Below, in pieces: positions 43,030 to 58,000 of a stretch of 64,000 bases of DNA. The stretch comes from Pogona vitticeps (taxonomy: Eukaryota; Chordata; Lepidosauria; Squamata; Agamidae): the NCBI RefSeq assembly GCF_051106095.1, contig NC_135793.1:2709501-2773500 (forward strand). Reading direction: 5' to 3'. The translations under genes and the position numbers were made by a program. Numbering within the stretch: the first letter of the stretch is position 1; each line of letters starts with the position of its first letter. The notes below the pieces were generated by a model. The model was not told where the DNA came from. It did no database searches and saw nothing but the letters and a program-made list of their open reading frames with translations.

Positions 43030-46000
43030 CTGTATCGACGGAAAAAGAATTCATCATCAGAACCCCAAATGCGTGATGCAAACAGCAGAGCACCAAGGAA
43101 TCTGCCAGGACAGTAAGACTCCCGTATCCACAGGGTGTCATTTAGATCGGATGTAAATGGTGCCCTAACACCTAATCAGGGCTGGCTGGATAGTTGTGGG
43201 AATCCTTGGACTCAACCCGGCCCAGGAGACCAGCAGACAAAAGACAGCCACCTCATATTTTTACTCCCTAAACTCCCTAGGAGTTTCAAAATTCTTTTGG
43301 TTTTGCTGCCTGCCTAGGGTCAGGCAGACCCACTGGGGGGAGAACAAGTCTTGCTGAAGAAGGATCAGTCTGGCTTCTGCCTTGGGAAGCCCGGTCTGCG
43401 CAACCCAATTCAAATCCTGCATGTCAAGCGAACACGGCAGGAGGGTATTGCAGATGTTAAAACACAGATAAGCATCAGAGGTCAGACAAAAAATAGCTAC
43501 CTAGGACAGGAAGGGAGGGATAAGTAATCTTAGGGATAAGCAATGAGTTAAGGACCCAGAAAGCAGGCAGGAAGAATATGCACCTAGGAAAGTTCAAAAC
43601 AATCCCCCCCTCCCAGATAAAAGCAGCTCCATCATCCTACCCCTGAGTGACAGCATTAGATTTATTCTCTTTGTCTCTGAGTTTGGTCTCACTTTCCTAG
43701 TACTCACATTTTCTAGCTCGCCGGCAGCATCTTCCAGCTCCACATTCTGGCTGATACAGCCAAGGAGATGATCCAAGACACACTGCTTTGGGTGCATCCC
43801 TTTATCGAAACGGTTGTACATGCCGCACCAGAACCTCAAGGAGAGAGAAGGATGGAGAGAAGTCTAGTAGGAACAAGTATGGACGGCTTTGTCATTTACA
43901 TTTGCTTTTAGGGTCACAAACACTTATGAGAAGCGTGACGGTCATGTTAAAAAACTCTGGAGGCACAACAGCCTAAGGACTACGACTTCGCTTAGAAATC
44001 AGGCACCCAGGATTTCTGGTGGACTCCCCACTCTGGGTCCCCATGGTCAGAAGGGTAGTGGGGGAGGCTAAGAGAAACTGCCTTCTCACCCACAAAACTC
44101 AATCTTTGGAGAACAAAGATACAGCAATTTTGCAAAACTGGAGCAACTAACTCAGGGGTGTTGTGTTAATAGACTATTGTGCAAGGACCCCATCTCATTG
44201 CTGCTCCTACTTCTCCAGTTAAAACCATCAGGTCATGGTGAAAAGACCCTTCTCTGCCAAAGGTGTTAAGAGGAGGCAGGCCATTTTTGGCTCAAAATTA
44301 TAATTTAATACATCTGCATTTCATCTAACAAGCACACAAAACTGTGGTTACAAGGCAGGGGATCAGATCTAAAAAATATTAGTAGTAGATTAGGTTAATA
44401 TTAAAGAAAAAAAATGAGCAGTTAAAAAAACCCACACAACTTATTTCTGAGATTAAAGAAAGAAAAGAACCTCCAAAGTTACTTAAAAAAAGCTTCTCCC
44501 TTCTGCCTGCACCAAGTGGTGTGACAAGATTTGGGCAGAAACTGCCGGGGGGGGGAGCTATTCAGAGTTAAGGAAAATACAGGGTTCCCCCTCCCCTCCC
44601 CGGTCTTCTCTACCTTGAATAAGCGACTTACTGGAAGCTGAACGGCAAGGTGTTGGGCCGGAGTTCCTTGTAAGCTGTGAACCCTTTGTAGAGTGGATTT
44701 CTAAACTCTTGCTTCTTCTGGAGGAGGAACGGCCACAGAGAGTGAGTCTTCTCAAAAATTCTGCCAGGTGGAAAAATAAACAGGGAGGACGCTCAGGGGA
44801 AAGAGTTACTGGGTAGCCTCTGGTTGAGAATGTGGCTTTGTATCCTGCATCTAACCTCCACGTCTAGACCCAAGGACTCATCCAACCTGTATAATCACGG
44901 CCCGTTACGTTCCACAGGGCCAGCTTTGGGGAATCTCATTGGAGACTCCTAAGATTTGGCTGGCCAGCTTACAGCAAATCAGGTCATTCTCCCGACTTGA
45001 CGTAAAGGTGTAGAAGTCAAAGTTAAAAACATTCATTTTTTCTAAAAACAAATATATATATTGGGTGGGGTGGGATGAGATTCAGAGGAGGACTCAAGAC
45101 CACAGTATTTTGCTCAGCATCACAACATAGTTCCCTACCTGTTTCAAATAAATGGATATTCTTAATATAAAAGAACCCCCCCACACACACACACACACAT
45201 TCTGCTCCCTGGGAATGCCGACTCACTTTAGATCTTCCCGGTCCTTGTGGCAGGTCCCCAAGAAGTTGCCAAACTGGCAAGAATAGACATGGTCGTGGAT
45301 CTCGAGAAGAAAGCGCTCGTTGAAGTCAAAGGCGCAGGGAAACTGCTGCAGGAGCTGCCAGGTGCAGTCAATGAACTGGGTGAAGACAGGAGACACTTCT
45401 TTGGGGTCTCCCTCCAGGTGGCCGCACCTGCGGAGGCAAGAAAAAGGGGCCTCAGGGCAGAAAAGATCGACCAGCACATGGACCTGGGATGGATTTCCAT
45501 CCCTCCACCAGTTCGACTGGGAACGTGGACGCTCAACACTTAAGTAAAAGTCCATCAACTCAACAGAGGTACGTTCGTTAGGGAATAGCAACTGGATCTA
45601 ACCCAAGGTGTCCAGAATCCTTTTGGCTACTTACAGAAATGCAAACAGAATGGCCGCTGGCTTGATAGCTCGGTGAATTGGAGTATAGGGCTGCAGAGCC
45701 TGAGGTCCGGAGTTCAGGTCCTAACTGTGCCTCTGGGAGAAGAGCCAGCCTGGGTGGCCTTGGGCAAGCTGCATAGGTTTAAAGCAATGGTTCTCAACCT
45801 GGGGTCACCTAGACATTCTTGGACCGCAACTCCCAGAAATCCTGGCCAGCACAGTCTGTAGTGAAGGCTTCTGGGAGTTGAAGTTCAAGAACACTTGGTC
45901 TGTCCAAGGTGGGGAACCACTAGAGCACATCAGACGGAGGGACTTGTAAAACACCTCTGAGTAATCCACACCTAAGAAACCCTGGAAAAGGGTCCAAACG

Positions 46001-49000
46001 GGCTTGACAGCACACACAAAAATGCAACGATCGAAATCACAGCACTGAAGAGCTCTTAGTCAGCAAGTCCCTCCTTGCCTCCATTGATTTCAAGCCTGCG
46101 TCTTCCTAACCTTCGCACACTCAAATCTAATTTTTACCTGTGTGAAAATTTGTGGCCCATCGCAATCCATTCCTTCTCTATCAGGACCTGTAATGGTCAA
46201 TCAGAAAGAAAAAGAAAACACAGTTTACCAAGAGGCCAAAAGACCAAATTAAGTGGCAATATTCACAACGGCATCAATATCTCCGAACACCAGCCGTGTG
46301 CAACGCACTCCCAGGACGCAGAGGACAGAGACGAAGGCAACCCTCCCTTAAGGCACCGGTTTGTGGCAGGCAAATCGTTTTGGAGGGGGAAATGCAAAAA
46401 ATAGGATTTGTCTTGGTTGCGGGTTAATGCAGACCAGCCCCAAAAAGCTGCAGCTGCATTTCTGCATGATGTACGAACGGGTTCCAAAGGGAGAATCCTG
46501 TCAAAGAGCTGTTAAAAAGGCCGTGCCGTATTTAATGTATCACTTGCAATATCTTCCTCCACGGGAGAGCTTTTAAAATGATTCCCGGGGGAGCGATAAA
46601 GAAGAGAGAATAGACAGCGCAGCTCGAAAACCAACGTTCCCTCTCCTTCTGCAAACCCAGAAGAGCTCTAAGGGGCCGGGCGTTGTCATAAAATAGGGCG
46701 TCTGGAAACCGAATTCCAAAAATGGGGCCTCCAGAGAGGACGGCCCAGCTGAACCAGCTTCCGTGGCTCCCTGCTAGCCTGTCAGGGATGATGGGAGCTG
46801 TAGTCCGCCACCTCTGCAGGGCACCAAGTTAGGTATGGCTCTGCTGTAGCAAGAGGAACGGTTTGCTGACTTACAATGTGATTTGTTTTAACCCCAAAAG
46901 CAACGACTGTCCGGAAGGGAAAAAGAAAAAGCTTTAGAAGCACTTGGTTTCTCCAAATGAACTTTTTTCAAAACGCTTGAAAACATTTCGGGGTATCTTG
47001 GGATCGGATTATGCGCTGACTCGCATATGCTTTCCCTCTTAATTATATGAACCGCTTCAAGGCAGTGCTATATTTATACAAGGAGCATATGCACCGCCGA
47101 GTGTCGGATGGTGGTATGCTAAGCTTTAAATCTGGGTCGGGCGCAGCCGGAGAGGAAACGGCGATAAAACATTCCTAACCTCAACCGTTGGCTTGCCTGT
47201 TTCAGAGACACCCGTCCTTTTACCCGAGGGGCGGCGACTCCGATTTTAAATGGATATGACGGCCGCTCCTCTTCACTTTCTCCCCGGATGTGAGCTATGC
47301 TCGCGCTGCAAAACTGCCACTGGGGGGTCTTGTGGTTTTTAATTGTTATTACAATTCTGCCAAACAGCATCCGGAGCGTTGAAAACAACAACGGTAGTGA
47401 TGAACCTTCAGGGAAATCTTGGACATGGGCATCTTGTCTTGCAGCTGTTCCTTCCCAGGTACAATCACAGAGTTAGACCATGATGCAGAGAGGAGCAAAG
47501 ATGTACAGCTGATCAATTGATACAGGATGCTTTTTTTAAAAAGAACATAATCGTATGAAAATAAAATCCAGCTGCAGGCAGTTCAGGAAAGCTGGCTGTA
47601 ACACTTGGGCTGGGAAGAAAGTGTGATGTGTACTGGCTGTAGCAGGATCAAGCTGCAGCCTGGCCTCACTCTGGCCTTCTCTTTGTCTGTCGGCTCATCT
47701 CGCTGTGTGTCCCGCCGAGCCTTCAGGGCACAAGGAATTGCCAACTGACCGGCTGTGGTGCCCCGGACAAAGGGGAGCTGGAGGAAGACTTATGATGAGG
47801 ATCCAGCCTGTAAAGTTCCAGAGAGACTGTTTTTTAAGGAGCCCCCCCCCACCCCCGGAAACCAGAACCACCTCTCAAAAGGAAGCCGAAAAGGCAACAA
47901 AGGAGAATGTCTGTTTTTTTTAAAAAAAACCAGTACACTGTACTCTAGGTAAAAATGACAGACAGCTTCCCCACCGGCTCACAAATGCTCCAGAGTTAAT
48001 TGGACGAACTCGAGGGAGATCTTTCCCATTTCAGATCGATTCCCAAAGCTGCGCGCTCGTTGCTGCTTCCGAAAAGGCCAGGATCAAACCCTACATGTCC
48101 TTCTTTTCTTTCGTTCTGCTTCTGATCCAAAGCTGTGTTCGATGCTGGGCTTCCGTCTGCATAAGAGCAGAATCCTGCAGAAGCGACAGCCGTGCCCTCC
48201 TCTTAAGCTCTCCTCACCCCCACCCCCCCGGGGCAAGTTAAGTTTTCAAACAGCTCCAAAAGGTCAACAGAAGGCAAAAAAATTTATCCAAAGATACCAC
48301 CCATGTACCTTCTTGATTAGACCAGGGTACATGGAATTAAGAGTCTGTTCATGTTTACCAGGTTAACAGAAATTTTTTAAGATTCAGCGGGTTGACGGAT
48401 TTCTATTTGAGGGGATTGGTGGCGGTGATGTAACCATTCCTCAATGCCTCTCTGCTCTTACCATGAATCCTTTAAATGTCCGATAAAAGGGATCCAGGAG
48501 GAGACAAGCCACGGAGCAGACCTGAGCGGTGCGATCCCAGCCATCTGAGCAATGCACTAAAACGCTGGCCTTCTCATCTTTCACTGCCTGGAGAACGGCG
48601 AAAATAGACTTACTTAGGAGGTAGGGTTTAAGCCAACCAACAAACCACCATGCCAACTATCTCTGACTGTTATGGGCCAAGAAGGGAATGGCCAAAAGCC
48701 ACAACAGGGAAGGAGAGAGACAGGTAGAACATACCCTCAAACTCAATGCGGTATTTGGAGAGCACGGGGAAGTCCCTTTGGGGAGGCAAAATCTCACACA
48801 ACCCTCTCCCTCCCCTTGTAGGCTTTAAAGATCCAGAATGTGCCCATGGTCCTGAAAAAAATGTTCTAGATCCTCAAGAGTTCTTTGCCTTCTGTAAGGA
48901 CATACCTACCTCCCACCACATTTTAAGGAGCAAGGTTTTCATTTCTGAATTTATTTTACTGTAGAAACAAGGGAACTGATAATTCTCCAGATGCCACTGG

Positions 49001-52000
49001 ACTACAACTCTCCATGGATAGGCTGATTAGGGCTGGGGGGGGGCTGGTGTGCCATAACATCCCAAGGCCTGCAGATTCCTTAATCTGTTGTTCTAGAACC
49101 TCGCAGACGATATCAACATGGGCTTTCGCGGATTTCATTTCCCAAGCATTCCCACCTTCCAGGGCCCGCGTGCGATTCAGGGAGTTGCAGCCAAAACAGT
49201 CAATATTCCAAACTCTGGACGGTACACCTGTTCTCCAGAAACTCAGAGCCTGGCTTTACCTTTGCAAGAAAGACACCGGCGTCCATTATAGCTTTGATGT
49301 GCCGTAACCAGCCAGAGTTCTCCAGGCCGGTAAGGAAGTCACTCATTGAAAGATATCTCATTTCACACACTGGAGGGACAAAAACAGACCTTTGGGTGAA
49401 ATCCCGTTCTTCCCCTGCCCTTCTTTAAAGTCCCTTCCAAGGGCCGGGAGACACTTTAAACAAACATCGCTCAAAAACTGTCACCTGTTCATGGAGGAAT
49501 TTAAGAGCACTGGAGGAAGGAGGAATTTAAAGAGCATTGTGGCTCATAACAAGCATGGTGAAAAGCAAAGGGTGCTGCTTATATACCGCCCCATACTACT
49601 TCAAGCACTCTCTGGGCAGTTTACAAGTTAGTTATGCAGGCTCCACATTGCCATCACACACACACACACACCAGCGAGCTGGGGACTCATTTTACCAACC
49701 TCGGAAGGACGGAAGGCTGAGTCAACCTTGAGCCACCGTTACCTGGGATTGAACCCCAGGTCGTGAGCAGTTTTGGCTGCAGTCCAGCTGTTCAACCACT
49801 GTGCCACGAGGCTCTTACCTGGCACCGTCTATACTGAAGTCCTGAGAGCCGCACATCTAACTCTCCTGGGTTCTAGCCTGTCCTGGGCTCCCGCAGCAGA
49901 CAGCCTCTGGTGTCTGCCAAGAACAATTGAGTTCGGCAGGTGACCCCCCCCCCATGCGGCCAGGGAGGAGGCCAACACACTGGGCCAAGTTCAGAGGAGG
50001 GCAACCAGGGGGCTGGGAATCCCAGCCCTAGAAGGAAAGACTGAAAGAACAGGGCCCTGTTTAGCCTTGAGCAAAGAAGACTGGGGAGGCACTCCTCAAA
50101 TACTTGGAAGGCTACAGAAGAAAGGCAGGATCTGTTCTCGGTCATTCCAGAGTGCAGGACATGCAATAATGGGCCCAAGCGACAGGAAGCCAGATTTAGG
50201 CTGAACATCAGGAAAAACTTCTCAACTGTTGGAGCAGTATGACAAATTACCGGAGAAGGTGGCGAGCGCTCCAATGCTAGAGGTATTCAAGAGAAAATTG
50301 GACACCCTTCTGTGAGACCTGCTTGGGTTCTTGCCTTGAGCGGGGGGGGGGGGGTTGGATGCGATGGCCCGAGAGGCCCCTCCCAACTCTATCACTCTAG
50401 GATTCTATGACCAGCCAATCAAAATACGCACCTTCCAAAAGCTTCTGCAGGCTGCTTCTCATTACATGGATGTTTTCAATCCCAATGAACTTAAAACGGA
50501 TGTTGTCGTAATTATCCACATTCTCGTAGCCCTTTCCGGCAGCACGGTTGGCCATGGCGTTCAGCTGGAAAAACCAAACAGCAAACATTACGAACAGAAT
50601 ACTCACTGCCTCTCATCCCCTCCGTTCCCAGGGGTCACCCTGCCGGCGGCAGCATTTTCCAGAATTTCCATTCTGGTGGCTGGGGTTTCACATTCACCGG
50701 TAAAACTGGAATCGATTTTAAACTTTGTAACTTAAGCAGTTTAGGCATCTGGCTGCGGAGCCAACGGTTGGGAATTCGATTCCCCCATCGTGCCTCCTTG
50801 AGAGGATCTGATCCCTTCCAGCAATGCAGTTAAGATGATGATGATGATGATGAAGGAACCACTAGCATCTCTGTCATGGCTGGGTTTTTCCTTACAACGA
50901 TCACAGCTACACCCATGAAACTAAGGTAGGAGAAAAGCAAGGTTTAATGCGAGCACACCACACCGCAGTGTAGAAAAGCTTCAGCTTCCTGCATGCGCCA
51001 GCTTTTAAAGACACACAAAGATACGCTTTCCTAGTCCATGTGGACGTGTGTGTGTTTGCAAACTTTTGTAAACATCTGCCGGAGTGTGTGTGAGGATGAA
51101 TAAGGGTTTTGGTTACTGCGGCCGGGTCTTCAGTGCTCATCACTCTTCCCATGATCAGCCAAATCATTTATGCAGGCAAGACTTAAAAAGAAATCAGGTA
51201 TATAAACTTTGGAGATTTTGCACACATTCCAGAACTCAATTTTGTTTGGCACGGAGTGTTACTGTTTTCTGTTCAGAGTACAGTAGGACCCCCGGTATTT
51301 GCAAGAGATCCATTCCAAGGGCCCTCCGGATGCTGAAAAACACTTAACACTATACATAGCATGCTCTCTAGGACTTTTCTTTTAATATTATCAGACCATG
51401 CCTATGCAAATCAGTGGATACTGATCTTGCAGATAAGAGGGCCCTCCTGTACTGACAAAGTTGAGATTTTTTTTAAAAATCTCTCTCGATCATCTGGCTT
51501 CAACCCAGCTCCTGGAAGTCTTTTAAAATCCAGCAAATACTGAACAACTTGCAGGTTCTCCTGTGTAACTGGGTAGGACTTCAGCAGCAGTGGTGACTAT
51601 CAAGGAAGGGTTCTGCTTTCCTTCCTAGCCCATTTCTGGCACCCGCCCTTTATAACTTGGGCTGTGCTTTGGGAACACCAGACCTTCCGTATGTGTGTGT
51701 GAAGATGCAGCAGAGGGGGTGACCCCCTCCCCCCACCAGAAGCATCCCCAGATCCCAGGAAGTGGTACCTTTGGCCTCGTGTCTACAACATACATGAACG
51801 GACTTCCAGGGTTGGCTTCCCGGATGGCCTGCAGGAGCTGTTCGTCCTCCAGGCAGCGAGTGTTAAGCCCGGACAAGGGCTGGCTGCACCGACAGATGGC
51901 GGCCTGAAAGACACGAGAGAGGGCCGCCGGAGATGGGTCAGAGGCTCGCCAGGAGCTGGTAGTGATCACAGCAACTGGCTCAATGGTCACAAGGCTCTTG

Positions 52001-55000
52001 AGAATGAAAACCCTAAAGCTTTAGTCTGCTCATCCTCCTTTTAGCTCAGACCCACGAAAACATCCCAGGAGCAAGAAGGGTTTCGGATTTTTTTTCTTTC
52101 TTTTTTTTTCTTTGGCTAGTTTAGAAGATGAATTACGGAGGAAATAAACAGGGCAGTCCAAAAATTTAGGCCAGATACTTCTTATTCATTGATTTCTTCA
52201 TTTGTTGTCTTATTTACAGGCTACCTTTCTCCTGAGATAAGGGGACCCTTATGAGGACCAACTAAATGTTGTAGCTGTGATGTCTGTGCAACCCCATACT
52301 GAGGCGGAGCCTGAAGGTAGATCTTCAGGGATGAGGATCACACCAGCGACCCCTTCCTGCTCCCCTCCAGCTTCATGGAAGGGTTCTGGAGACATCCAAA
52401 GCTCCCTGGTTTGGGGGCGTTTTAGTTGCTCCTAATAAAGGCAGGGTCCAGGGGAGGGGGCTTAAGGGTTTTCTTCTTTGTGGAGCAACCCAACTGTTCA
52501 GTTTTTGCCGGTCCTTTGAAATAAGAAGACAATGGCCCTTGGAGGAAATGGGATCACCCCCACCCCCATGTCCCTCTTATGCCTGCCTCTCTTTATTACA
52601 GATAACCCATCGCTGGTGGTGATGCTGAGCTGCCAGAACAGGATAGGGGAAGTCCCTGGGACAAAATAAAAATGAAAGCCCGGCTGCCAAATAATTCTGC
52701 CCATACTTCAGCCCAGGGCGCTGCAGAGGCAGCAAAAGTTAAAAGTGAAACGCTCAGCATTTTTATTTCGCAATGAGTTCCATTTAACCAGGGTGATAAT
52801 AACTTTCTGTAGAAAAACTCTCTGTTCCAACCTGTTTCTCCCAGATCAAAAATCTAAGCAGATCAGAGGTGAGATGTAATTAGCCCGTCCCTGATTCTGG
52901 TGGGCTCAGATTCATTTTTTAAAAGCCAAAAACCAAAATAGATTAGTGCCCTCTAATCGAAGTGAAGCTTCTTGGAGAGCTCCATGGTTTAGGTCTCTGG
53001 CTGCAGAGCCAAAGGTTGGGAGTTCGATTCCCCTTTGCTGCCTCCTGGGAGAAGAGCCAGCCTGGGTAGCCTTGGGCCAGCTGCCCAGTGGTCCTAGAGC
53101 GCCCCCAGAGGAAGGGAAGGGTAAAGCACTTCAGTCCACCTAGAAAACTCTGAAAAGGGTCACCATAAGTCAGAACAGACTTAACAGCACATGATGATGA
53201 TTAATGCAACTGAAATTCCAAAAGTGGATGCTAGCCAACTAAGGAGGGAGTCATAAATCATTTGTTTAAAAGAGATGGGGGCCGATACTCTTTTTGCCCA
53301 ACCATGTAACAACATGCTCTTCGGTGTGAGCATAGAGGAAGTATTTGTATTCTTAAAACGAAACAAACTTTTAAAAAACTAGCCCCATAGGGAGACGTGT
53401 TTGTGCTAAGCTACTGGGTGTTACCTTCTGTTTCCAAAGTCTGTCTATATCAAAAGACTGCAGCTCTTCAAAAACAAAGCAAAACATGACACACACACAA
53501 ACCCTGTAATAAATTTCATCTGAGGGCTACTGGACCCTCCTTGGCTCTCCCTCAATAAGTTGTATGGAGGGTCTGATGCAGTCATAGGACGAGCGTAGCT
53601 GTCCGAATGTTAAAGCACTGCAAAACCCATCAGGCCTAGGAGAGAGACACACACACAACCAATGGTGAGAGATGATGGGTGTTGTACTCCAGCAACATCT
53701 GGAGGGCCAGGCCTTCTCCGTTCCTGCAATTATGAAACGTAAAGAACGCAGCCCAACAAATATCAAAGTGCACTTGCATTGGGAAGTCACCCAATGGCCC
53801 CGGAGGCAGAGGGAACCCCAGAAAGAGCAGAACACGCATGACTAACATTGTTTTCTCTGGAGAAGTAGGAAAGCGCTGGGATCCGACCTCGGCTTCTGAA
53901 CTTGGAGCTGCCCAGCACCATCGCCTTGGTGGCGGCTTTCGGCACCACGAGTTCCGGAGAGTACGTGTTGCAGACCTAGGAGGTGAAAAGGGGAAAGAGG
54001 ACCGGGACCTTAAATCGCTGTGATGTGAACCGCCTGGAACATTTATTACAATGGAGCGCCTGCTGGCTGTAACAAGTCCAGCACTGAGATTAAAACAAAA
54101 CCTTGACACTTTTAAGACCGTTTTTCAGATCTGAACTCGCTTCTTCAGATGAATGAAATTCCTGAAACGTCTTCGGAAATGGACAAATTTAGTTATGTGT
54201 CTGTTTAAAGACACTGAATGCAAGTAAATCCTTGCCATTCAGAAACTCTTCTAGCTAAGAAGATAAAGAAAAATATATCTCCTTATAGCCTTAAAGTCAG
54301 ATTCCATCCTTCCCAGGGAGCTGGTAAATAAAGTCAAAATATGTAAGCAGGACCGATAAAACACAATATAAAACAATGTGCAAACAACCATTTATCAGAG
54401 CTGTACATCTCACCCAAAATCGGCCAGCTATCTGAACAAGACTTACCTCGTAATCTTTGTTGGCATCGGTAAACTCCCAGTAATCATTGGGGATCCCCAT
54501 CCTCTGGTAGTCCACGCCGACCTCTATGAGTTTCCAGCCCATCTCTCGGTGGTCCTTGGGCATTTTAGGGTTGTATGAAAACGCATAAAGTTCCTCGGGT
54601 TTCCCTAAAGCAAAGAGGCAATTTTCAAAGAGGGCGAAAACCGGTGATTGCAGCAGCCATGCTTGCCAGAGGCTCTTAGAAAATCACATGGAAGTCTGTG
54701 GTGGGGTTTCACCTTCCATGTCCATAGAATCATATCAGATTTGCTTTTTATGGCTTCAAAAATAAGCCCTGAAATGGTTAACTATAGATATTTTACTAGT
54801 CCCTCTCCCTAGCGATCTTTAGTTGCCTGGGAGGGTCACTTTTATGATAAAAGGAAAATGAGCCAGCCTTTATAAAGCTTCAGCGCCTGCTTGTTTCAAA
54901 ATCCTGTTGAAAATGGGAACTGCATGGATTCTAAAATGAAAGTTTTAATTAAGAATCCGTGTGCCTTCCATTCCTGTAAGTGTAAGATCTGCAGTTCAAA

Positions 55001-58000
55001 ACCCTGCCTAATTGATATCCCAGATTAGAGATGTAAAATTTCCAGGAATTATGAAGCCATATAAAACAGCTTTGGAAAGTAAAACAGAAAAGTCTGTTCC
55101 CCCCCCCCCCAAATTTTTTTCCAGGTTTTTTCCAAAGCTGTTTTATATGGCTACAGAATTTCTAGAAATTTTACATCTCTAATCCAGATTAGAGATGCCC
55201 TCGAGTCTTATTAGAACACTCCAGTCACACGTATCTCTAACAGAGAGAACACCAGTTCTGACGCTGTCCAACTTTGACAGAGCTTCTCTGAAGATAAAGC
55301 TGTGGCAGATGTTCTCCTTCCTTAAGTACGTACAAGGTTTGCAATGCAGTACACAAACCCCGGAGGACTCTATCCTATCTCAGATGCGCAGATACAAAAG
55401 CACTGTGGCAGCTTTGAAACTAATAAATATTATTTCCGTGAGCTTCCATGAAATAGAAACGCATTGTTTTCAGACACACCAACCTCTTGCATCTGAAGAA
55501 GCAGAAGGCAATCTGTCAACGTTCATGCTGAAACACACTTGTGACTTTTACAGACGCCACAGTACTACCTACTGAAACACGGTAACAATGGGTAGCACTT
55601 TGGGGGGGGAACTTTATGTTTACACACATGTGTTTCTGTGTTGCCTTTTCTCTCTCTGTCTCCCCACCGGGTCCTGAAGAAGGCATTTACTCTAGTGGCA
55701 TGCTGGAAACTGGTCCCTTGAGAATTTCAATGATTATTTATCAATCAAAGAGGAAGGACCTGCCTTTAAACAGCATTTCAAAGGATCTGCCTGTTGTAGA
55801 ATGGAGGAGCTCAAAACCAGGAGCCCCAAAAAGACTGGAAGAGGCAATGCACAATCAAGAAGGCCCCAAGGTAGCTTATATTATGAAAAGACAGTATTGA
55901 AAGGTAAAAAGAGTAAGTGTACAAATACTGAAAGGGATCAAACAGATACCATCCCGGGAAATGGTAAACAAAAGCAATACTAAAAACACATTCAAAGCAA
56001 CAAGGCGCAACCAACCATTTAAAATCCCCACTCAGGCTGCCAGTCATGAAGGGAAAAGCCTGCCTAAAGATAAGTCTTTGCCTGCTTGCAGAAGGAGAGC
56101 CAAGAGGGGGCCAGCCTGGCGTCCAGTGGGAGGGAGTTCCACAGTCTCTGGGAGCAGCCACAGAGAAGGTCCTCTCCCGCATCCCCGCCAAGCGCACCCA
56201 GTGAGGGTGGTGGGATGGAGAGAAAAGCCTGTCTTCTATTAAAAGCAGTGGGTGTGCATATGTGTGTGTCTAAGAGAGGGGGGAATGTCTAAGAATGAAA
56301 ACATCAATCTTATACGAATCTCATCTGAGACTCTTATGTCCCTAGAACTGTTTTGCTCAGATGCTCCCAACTTTTTTGGGAAAAGAGACCGGCTGGCTCT
56401 TCCTGGAAAGCAAACCTCAACCATCTCTATGTGAAAGGAAGGCTGTCCCCACCACCCATCACCCTTGGCCCCCTGCCCTCCAAGATGACTTTCCCTCCCC
56501 TCCACAACGTGCAGATCCAATCCATCACGCATCCTGCCGGTCTCTCAGGGCAGCTCCCTAGGGAGAGCCTGGGCCCTGCCAGGGTCTGATAAAGCAACTC
56601 ATTTGCCCAAACAGGTCATCTTCAACTGTCAAGTCATCCCCTAGGAGACGATGAGTAATTCTGGTCCTGTGGGATATTGCAGAGGGAAGATACGGTGGAG
56701 GAACTGAACCAGAACACAGAGGAGCTCCCCTCATGAGAAGGCAAAGGAGCCTCACTGGGTCTCAGAAATGTCCCCCGTCCAGCCTGTAACTCTCCTACCA
56801 CTGTGGTTCCCAGTCTTGAGTCCCCAGATCTTCTTGGACTACAACTCCCAGAAGCCTTCACCACTAGCTGTGCTGGCCAGGATTTCTGGGAGTTGCAGTC
56901 CAAGAACATCTGGGTTACCCAAAGTTTGGGAACCCCTCCTTTAAGCCATCCTCTCCCCTCTGGTGTCCCTTAGGGATGTTAGTCTAACAACATCCATCGT
57001 CTCCAGACAGCAGTCAACAGAGAGAGAGAGATGTCAAGAAAAGAGAGGAAAAAGTCTTCTGAACTTTTAAGACAACTTGAGCGCATTTGGCATTTCTGGG
57101 AGAAAACACTTTTGCTTGCCTCCATCTGGATAAAAAGCAGGATATTTTCATGCTTAACAGAGAGAGGGAAATAGTATGATGCGTTGATTCCTTCCTTTCT
57201 TCCTCTCTGGCTTAAGCGGAACTCCAAGGTCAAGGACCCCCATTTCCTTCCTTCACCAGGCAAGAGTGTCTCCAGGGTGTAAAAGTAGAGGAAAGATCCA
57301 GAAAACCATACCTGGTTGGGAGAGTTTCAGCAAAGAGGTATAGACTTCGTGACAGTCCCGTTCCTGCCCGATAGTAAAATGCACCACTCGGAAGTTCTTG
57401 CAGTGAATAAGCAACGGGCAGCCGGAGGCGGTCAGAGGCAGCTTCTCCACGGAAGCAATATGGTGATGGAGGATCTGCAGAAAACAGGACAGCTTAGGGA
57501 ACAGAGCCTGAAATTTCTTCCTGCAGATGACACCTCAAAACAAGGCTGGGGGGGGGGGGAGAATCAATCTGGAGGAAGCAGCACGACTGCCAGAGCTTGA
57601 GATGAAACTTCCACTTAAAAGTCATAACTATTGGCAGTTTAAAGCCCCCCCCCCCCCCCACAGCCGAGCGCTTATTACTGACAACTGCAGCTCGGCATGA
57701 AAGATGCCGTAATTTGACTTCGAGGAAGTGAAACCTCACAGCGAGGCGATCATACCCTGCAGTCAGCCGTATTGTTTTATTAAGATGATTCATTTCATAA
57801 TCATGAGTTTAAATCCGGGAATGATGCAGGAGCCCTGAACCGAGGGCTCAGGAACAGCCGCATCCCTGGGGCAAAAGTCTCCAGACAGGGGTGCTTTATA
57901 AAAGTTGATTCCTTCTCTCTAAAGGTACAAATGACTAAGAGAGGGATGTGTGGGCAGGAAAGCTCGGGAGAAAATATGCAAGCTCATAATTTTGGGGTGG

